Origin: Contendibacter sp031732755
Lineage (GTDB): Bacteria > Pseudomonadota > Gammaproteobacteria > Competibacterales > Competibacteraceae
Reading direction: 5' to 3'
NCBI GenBank assembly: GCA_031732755.1
Contig: JAVMKI010000080.1
Location: 1 to 9,105, forward strand
DNA: 9,105 bases
Part shown: positions 5,177 to 9,105 of the stretch, one piece after another
Layout of the letters: each line of letters starts with the position of its first letter
Position numbering within the stretch: position 1 is the first letter of the stretch
Translations under genes and position numbers: made by a program
The notes under the pieces: generated by a model
Database searches by the model: none
The model's input: only the letters and a program-made list of their open reading frames with translations
Told to the model about the DNA's origin: nothing

Positions 5177-5880
5177 CCGCGCCGGACACCTCGCGATACG
5201 AAAAACCGTTCTTCACCGTGGATCTGGTGATTTTCACGGTGCGCTCCGAACATTTACATGTGCTGTTGGTCCAGCGCGCCGAGCCTCCCTTCAAAGGTTG
5301 CTGGGCGCTACCGGGGGGATTCCTGGACCCGCGCCGCGATGATTCGGTGGACGCCTGCGCGGCGCGCAAGCTGGTCGAGGAAACCGGCGTGCGCGCGCCG
5401 TATCTGGAGCAGCTCAAGACCTATGGCTCCCGCGACCGCGATCCGCGCGGTTGGACCGCCACCACGGTCTATTTCGCGCTGATGGCTTCGGAATCGGTGC
5501 GCCTGTGGGGTAACCAGGCGGAGGCGTGTTGGGTGGGCGTCAGGGGTGACCGGGTGGATTTCGCGCTGGGTTTCGATCATGCCCGTATTCTGGCCGATGC
5601 GGTGGAGCGGCTACGTTCCAAACTGGAGTACACCCACATCGCCGTGCATCTGTTACCCGAGGAATTCACCCTGCCGGAATTACAGCGGACCTACGAAATC
5701 ATCTTGCAGCAGCCACTCGACAAAAGCTCCTTTCGTCGCCGGGTGATCCAGGCCGACATGCTGGAGGAATTGATCGGTCGGCAACGCGACGGTTCTGGCC
5801 GGCCCGCGCAACTGTACCGTTTTCGCGACTACGACCGCCAGACTTTCTTCCCGCGCAGCATCAGCCGCCACGCGCGCTAA
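5173..5880 (+). CDS. nrtR: NrtR, Nudix-related transcriptional regulator of NAD metabolism
   Basis: NrtR proteins join an N-terminal Nudix domain, used as a sensor of ADP-ribose-type ligands, to a C-terminal winged helix that represses NAD-synthesis and salvage genes. The 235 residues fit the family length. The Nudix domain covers about 12-140 with LLVQRAEPPFKGCWALPGGF (31-50), LEQLKTYG (78-85) and RDPRGWTATTVYFAL (89-103). The Nudix box is degenerate: two residues longer than usual, with Arg-Lys (65-66) in place of Arg-Glu, which predicts loss of hydrolase activity, as in many NrtR proteins. The winged helix covers about 153-220 (EYTHIAVHLLPEEFTLPELQ, and a YRFRDY end). The start overlaps the phosphatase stop (ATGA), with GGGGAG 8 nt upstream. 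Being last in the operon behind paired operators suggests autoregulation. Confidence 0.92.
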   Translation: MTAPDTSRYEKPFFTVDLVIFTVRSEHLHVLLVQRAEPPFKGCWALPGGFLDPRRDDSVDACAARKLVEETGVRAPYLEQLKTYGSRDRDPRGWTATTVYFALMASESVRLWGNQAEACWVGVRGDRVDFALGFDHARILADAVERLRSKLEYTHIAVHLLPEEFTLPELQRTYEIILQQPLDKSSFRRRVIQADMLEELIGRQRDGSGRPAQLYRFRDYDRQTFFPRSISRHAR

Positions 5881-5885
5881 CGCGG

Positions 5886-6371
5886 TCAGAAAAACCGCAG
5901 ATAGGCTTCCAGCACCCGCAGGGTGTAGTCACTGGTGGAACCCGCGCGATACTGCGTCGGATCGCCGGTCATCCACCACGCGGCGGCGCGCTGCACGGCG
6001 ACCATTTCATTCTGCTGGCTCTGGGCGAACTGGTCGCGCAGCACCGGACCCATCACGCAAACCAGCAGCGGCCGCGCCAGGTTGGCATCGGCGGCGAACT
6101 GCTCGGGCGTGACTTCCTGACCGAAACAGCGCCTGGACCAGCGCACGATATTGTCCGGCTTGACTCGCCAGTCGCTGTACAGTCCAGAATCGGCGCTGGC
6201 GGGAGGAGCCGCTAGCCGCAGCGCCTCCACCAGTGCTTCCACCTTGGCGTCGGAAATCTGTGCCTGGACGGCGCATGGCAACAGCGCCAACAGGAACAGC
6301 GCGAACCACCACTGGCGCCGGTTCAAGCGGGAGCCGGTGGAACGGAGAGTCGCACGGCGATGGAACAGCAT
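5886..6371 (-). CDS. Small exported protein of unknown function
   Basis: I do not recognise this 161-residue protein. It starts with a basic stretch (residues 1-20), a hydrophobic core (WWFALFLLALLPCAV, 21-35) and a likely signal-peptidase site after AVQA (37/38), so it should be exported to the periplasm. The mature part of about 124 residues is mostly helical, with Trp-rich AAAWWMTGDP (129-138) and two Cys (82 and 105) that could form a disulfide. The ATG at 6371 follows a strong AGGAGG (6377-6382, 5-nt gap). It is 50 nt downstream of purU on the same strand and may be co-transcribed with it. It ends 5 bp from the end of nrtR, convergent with it, and only a weak 5-bp hairpin lies at the junction. 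Confidence 0.8.
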   Translation of the reverse strand: MLFHRRATLRSTGSRLNRRQWWFALFLLALLPCAVQAQISDAKVEALVEALRLAAPPASADSGLYSDWRVKPDNIVRWSRRCFGQEVTPEQFAADANLARPLLVCVMGPVLRDQFAQSQQNEMVAVQRAAAWWMTGDPTQYRAGSTSDYTLRVLEAYLRFF

Positions 6372-6421
6372 GGCGTCCTCCTAAGCGAGCTTGATGGGAT
6401 GAGGGGCGAGGGACAGGGTTT

Positions 6422-7273
6422 TCAACGCAGCACCACGGTTTTGCCACCGTTGAGAAATACCCGCCGCTCCAAATGATAGTGAATCGCCCGGGCCAGCACG
6501 ATATTTTCGATGTCGCGACCCACCGCCGCCAATTGCTCTGGCGTATGCGCGTGATCCACCCGCTCCACCTCTTGCTCCAAGATCGGCCCTTCGTCCAGAT
6601 TGGCGGTCACGTAATGCGCGGTGGCGCCGATCAGTTTGACTCCCCGCGCATGCGCCTGGTGGTAAGGTCGGGCACCCTTGAAACCGGGCAGGAAGGAATG
6701 GTGGATGTTAATGGCCCGTCCCGCCAGCGCTTGGCACAGTGCCGGCGACAGAATTTGCATGTAGCGGGCGAGTACGACTAGCTCGGCGCCGGTTTGCTCC
6801 ACCAACGCCAGGAGTTGGCGCTCCTGTTCGGGCTTGGTTTCCGGGGTCACCGGCAGATAGTGGTACGGAATCGCATGCCATTCCGCCAGGTGCGCCAGCT
6901 CGCGGTGATTGGACACGATCGCGGCGATCTCCGTCGGCAACGCGCCGGTACGATGCCGGTACAGCAGATCGTTCAGGCAATGCTCGGCCTTGGAGACCAG
7001 GATCATGAGCCGCGGTCGCTGGCGTGGATCGTACAGCCGCCAGTCCATCGCGAAGCGTTGGGCCAGTGGGGCGAAATGCTCCAGCAGCAGCGGCGCGGTG
7101 GCTTCATCCAGGTCGAACACCAGCCGCATGAAAAATCGGCCTGATTCGGTATCGCTGAACTGGCTGGACTCGACAATGTTGCCCGCGTGGATCGCCAGCG
7201 CGTTGGACACGGCGGCCACGATGCCCACCTGGTCCGGGCAGGCGATGGTCAGGATATAGCGCAGGGTTGGCAT
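6422..7273 (-). CDS. purU: Formyltetrahydrofolate deformylase PurU
   Basis: PurU hydrolyses 10-formyltetrahydrofolate to formate and tetrahydrofolate, balancing one-carbon pools and feeding formate to purine synthesis. The 283 residues match E. coli PurU (280) along their length: an N-terminal ACT domain (about 4-80, ACPDQVGIVAAVSNAL and SGRFFMRLVF), then a formyltransferase-type domain (about 86-283) with VSKAEHCLNDLL, NIHHSFLPGFKGARPYHQA (189-207) and AHYVTANLDEGPI (219-231). The catalytic Asn189, His191 and Asp227 are present. The ATG at 7273 is chosen because E. coli PurU begins at the same point. An in-frame ATG at 7309 would add 12 unmatched residues; neither has a clear ribosome site. 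It lies 56 nt downstream of the patatin gene on the same strand. Confidence 0.95.
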   Translation of the reverse strand: MPTLRYILTIACPDQVGIVAAVSNALAIHAGNIVESSQFSDTESGRFFMRLVFDLDEATAPLLLEHFAPLAQRFAMDWRLYDPRQRPRLMILVSKAEHCLNDLLYRHRTGALPTEIAAIVSNHRELAHLAEWHAIPYHYLPVTPETKPEQERQLLALVEQTGAELVVLARYMQILSPALCQALAGRAINIHHSFLPGFKGARPYHQAHARGVKLIGATAHYVTANLDEGPILEQEVERVDHAHTPEQLAAVGRDIENIVLARAIHYHLERRVFLNGGKTVVLR

Positions 7274-7329
7274 AAGTTCGTTTGGAGAGTCGCGCGGAGA
7301 GGCGCGCATTGTAGCGGATGCGCGCGCGT

Positions 7330-8244
7330 TCAGTCCCCGGCTTCCGGCAAATCCAGCACGTTCCGCAACAGTGGCAGGTGCAGCCGCACGCATTCCATAC
7401 CAGCGGCAATGGCACTGTCGGCCTGATCGAAATCCATCAATCCCAGATGCGCCAGTTGTGGGGCCAGCACGACATCGGGTGGATCACCCGCCATCCGCGC
7501 CCGAGTAATCCGGTCCTGCATGATGTTGATCGAACCGGCCATGACATCGAACAACCCCGGTCGTTCGTCTTCCGTCTCATTTGTTGTTGCGTGATGGTTG
7601 CTGCCCAACATCGCTTGCAGGCTGGCGCTCAGTCGGGCCAGCAGTGGACTCGGCGCCGTCAGGCGCGGCGGCCGACCGCTGAAATGCTTGCCGACGATAT
7701 TACTGTTCAGATTGACCGCGATCACCCGATCCGCTCCCAACGCTCGACACAGCGAGACCGGCAGCGGGTCCACCAGGCCCCCATCCACCAGCCAGCGGCC
7801 CTGATGGCGTACCGGACTGAACAATCCCGGTAGAGCGATGGATGCCCGCACCGCCTCCAGCAGAGAACCCTCCTGAAACCAGACCTCACGGCCGGTTTGC
7901 AGATCAGTGGCCACCGCGCCGAATGGCTTGGGCAGAGTCTCGATGGGCACGTCTTCCACCCGCTCGCGAAAAGCGCGCATCAAGCGTTCGCCCTCCACCC
8001 CACCGAGTCGCACATCCATGTAACGGATGATATCCCACCAATCGATCCGCACTACCCATTCTTCCAGCCGATCCAGCCCATTGCTGGCGTAAGCCGCGCC
8101 GACCAGCGCGCCAATCGAGGTGCCAGACACTACGTCCGGAAAGATGCCAGCCTGCTCCAGCGCCCGTAGGACGCCGATGTGGGCCCAGCCGCGCGCCGAA
8201 CCGCTGCCGAGGGTGATGCCGAGTCGGGGTTTTCGCATGTGCAT
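7330..8244 (-). CDS. Patatin-like phospholipase (RssA/NTE type)
   Basis: Patatin-like proteins are serine lipases or lysophospholipases with a Ser-Asp dyad. The 304 residues show the glycine-rich oxyanion region GSGSARGWAHIGVLRAL (13-29), the nucleophile GTSIG (41-45, Ser43), ASIALPGLFSPV (134-145) and the dyad Asp in VDGGLVDPLP (153-162, Asp154). The arrangement is that of the short bacterial RssA-like group, without extra domains. There is no signal peptide, so it is likely cytosolic or loosely bound to the inner membrane. The substrate is not known. The start is ATG at 8244 (MHMRKPRLG); ATG at 8238 is an equal alternative, and neither has a good ribosome site. It begins 41 nt after the end of the truncated YeiH-type gene. 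Confidence 0.9.
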   Translation of the reverse strand: MHMRKPRLGITLGSGSARGWAHIGVLRALEQAGIFPDVVSGTSIGALVGAAYASNGLDRLEEWVVRIDWWDIIRYMDVRLGGVEGERLMRAFRERVEDVPIETLPKPFGAVATDLQTGREVWFQEGSLLEAVRASIALPGLFSPVRHQGRWLVDGGLVDPLPVSLCRALGADRVIAVNLNSNIVGKHFSGRPPRLTAPSPLLARLSASLQAMLGSNHHATTNETEDERPGLFDVMAGSINIMQDRITRARMAGDPPDVVLAPQLAHLGLMDFDQADSAIAAGMECVRLHLPLLRNVLDLPEAGD

Positions 8245-8285
8245 GAGAAGGGTAGCCTTACGCCATTGTTCGTTGATCGACGCCG

Positions 8286-9065
8286 TCAAATGAACCGGCT
8301 TACAAACCAAAGCGACAGCGCGGATACGGTGATCCAGAGCAATATCCCTTGGATCATCGGTCGGGGTCCGGTCTTGCGAATGGCGGCGAGAGAGAGGCTT
8401 GTCCCGATGAGGAACAGGGTGACTTTCAGTCCAGTCTTGGCCAGGGATACGCCTTCATCGAAGACCGCCATTGGTAGCAGCGAAGCGCTTCGGGCCAGGG
8501 AAGCGGCGAGGAAAAGACCTATGAAATAGGGAAATTGCAGTTTTGCTTTACCGCGACCAAAGAAATAGGCGGACGCAATCGCAAGAGGCGCGATCCAGAG
8601 CGCACGCGTCAACTTCAAAGCCGTTGCGATTTCGAGGGCCTGTTGCCCATAGGCTTGCGCGGCGCCTACGACAGAACTGGTATCGTGAATGGCGAGGGCG
8701 GCCCAATAGCCAAATTGCTCTTGGCTCAAGTGCAAAAAGCCCCCGATTTGGGGGAACAGGAAAAGAGAAACCGAATTCAGGATGAAGACGACGACAAGCG
8801 CCGTCGATGTTTCTTCGGTTTTCGCATGGATCGCTGGTGCAACAGCGGCAATCGCGCTTCCGCCACAAATGGCCGTGCCTGATGAGACCAGAAACCCCGT
8901 TTTTGTAGGCATCCGGAAAAGCCGCGCCAGTAACGTGCCGAAAGATAAGGTCACCAGAATGGAGATCAGTGTGATCGCTAAGCCGTTCCAACCGGTCTTG
9001 ATCGCGTCGGCGATATCCATGCCGAATCCTAGTCCCACGATCGAGGACTGTAAGAGCCTGTTCAT
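8286..9065 (-). CDS. YeiH-family membrane protein (UPF0324), 5'-truncated by an IS
   Basis: This 259-residue frame holds the body of a YeiH/UPF0324 family protein, often annotated as a putative sulfate exporter although the substrate is poorly established. Conserved motifs are SSIVGLGFGMDI (7-18), SGTAICGGSAIAAVAPAI (62-79), LSQEQFGYWAALAIHDTSSV (113-132) and ALKLTRALWIAPLA (149-162). About seven hydrophobic membrane segments are visible. Family members usually have about 310-350 residues, so 50-90 N-terminal residues (two or three membrane segments) are missing. The ATG at 9065 lies inside the terminal repeat of the flanking IS, and only from about residue 6 does the sequence look native. 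No ribosome site is seen upstream. The remaining protein is probably non-functional. Base composition is visibly less GC-rich than the neighbours, which may indicate a different origin. Confidence 0.8.
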   Translation of the reverse strand: MNRLLQSSIVGLGFGMDIADAIKTGWNGLAITLISILVTLSFGTLLARLFRMPTKTGFLVSSGTAICGGSAIAAVAPAIHAKTEETSTALVVVFILNSVSLFLFPQIGGFLHLSQEQFGYWAALAIHDTSSVVGAAQAYGQQALEIATALKLTRALWIAPLAIASAYFFGRGKAKLQFPYFIGLFLAASLARSASLLPMAVFDEGVSLAKTGLKVTLFLIGTSLSLAAIRKTGPRPMIQGILLWITVSALSLWFVSRFI

Positions 9066-9105
9066 AATCTTTTGATGAGGATAGCGAGGAAAGCGAGAAC
9101 GACCA
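9051..9105 (+). mobile_element. Left-hand end of an insertion sequence (partial)
   Basis: TAAGAGCCTGTTCATAATCT (9051-9070) is the exact reverse complement of positions 35-54. Inside the repeat, an ATG at 9075 opens a basic frame (MRIARKARTT, running off the window) that could be the start of a transposase, without a clear ribosome site. The element interrupts the YeiH-type gene at about 9050-9054. Together with the left edge it suggests copies of one IS in the same orientation on both sides, or a single copy if the molecule is circular. Confidence 0.6.

Noticed and set aside
5882..5898. Possible terminator between nrtR and the exported-protein gene
   Set aside because: The stem is only 5 bp (GCGGT/ACCGC) and has no following T-run in the nrtR direction, so it is too weak to call.
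7274..7309. N-terminal extension of PurU to the ATG at 7309
   Set aside because: The added 12 residues match nothing in E. coli PurU, which begins at the point equal to 7273.

Overview
The window reads as GC-rich chromosomal DNA from a gammaproteobacterium. The QueG, PurU and sirtuin sequences look gammaproteobacterial, and a Competibacter-like sludge lineage is possible, but that is an impression from remembered protein sequences rather than a search. Eleven coding units cover almost everything from 554 to 9065. No tRNA, rRNA or CRISPR array was seen.

Layout. Positions 1-54 and 9051-9105 are the two different ends of an insertion sequence, sharing a 20-bp terminal inverted repeat that points outwards at both window edges. 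Next to the left end (about 60-500) lies an IS200-type element whose tnpA has lost its middle, including the HUH motif. Its hairpin-rich ends survive. A small ORF (554-727) and queG (epoxyqueuosine reductase, last step of tRNA queuosine synthesis) follow on the plus strand.

The centre is the most interesting part. Two divergent, tightly packed operons share a 158-nt control region. Leftward run a sirtuin deacylase and an alpha/beta hydrolase (ATGA overlap). Rightward run a nicotinamidase, a PP2C-type phosphatase and NrtR, a Nudix-fold repressor of NAD metabolism (7-nt and 4-nt overlaps). The control region carries two related palindromes 30 bp apart that overlap a plausible promoter for the rightward operon. 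Sirtuins split NAD into nicotinamide and O-acyl-ADP-ribose, nicotinamidase recycles nicotinamide, and NrtR proteins respond to ADP-ribose compounds. The locus therefore looks like a self-regulated NAD-turnover module, with the phosphatase and the hydrolase as unexplained members.

The right third is a leftward series: a 5'-truncated YeiH-type membrane protein cut by the right-hand IS, a patatin-like phospholipase, purU (formyltetrahydrofolate deformylase) and a small exported protein of unknown function that converges on nrtR.
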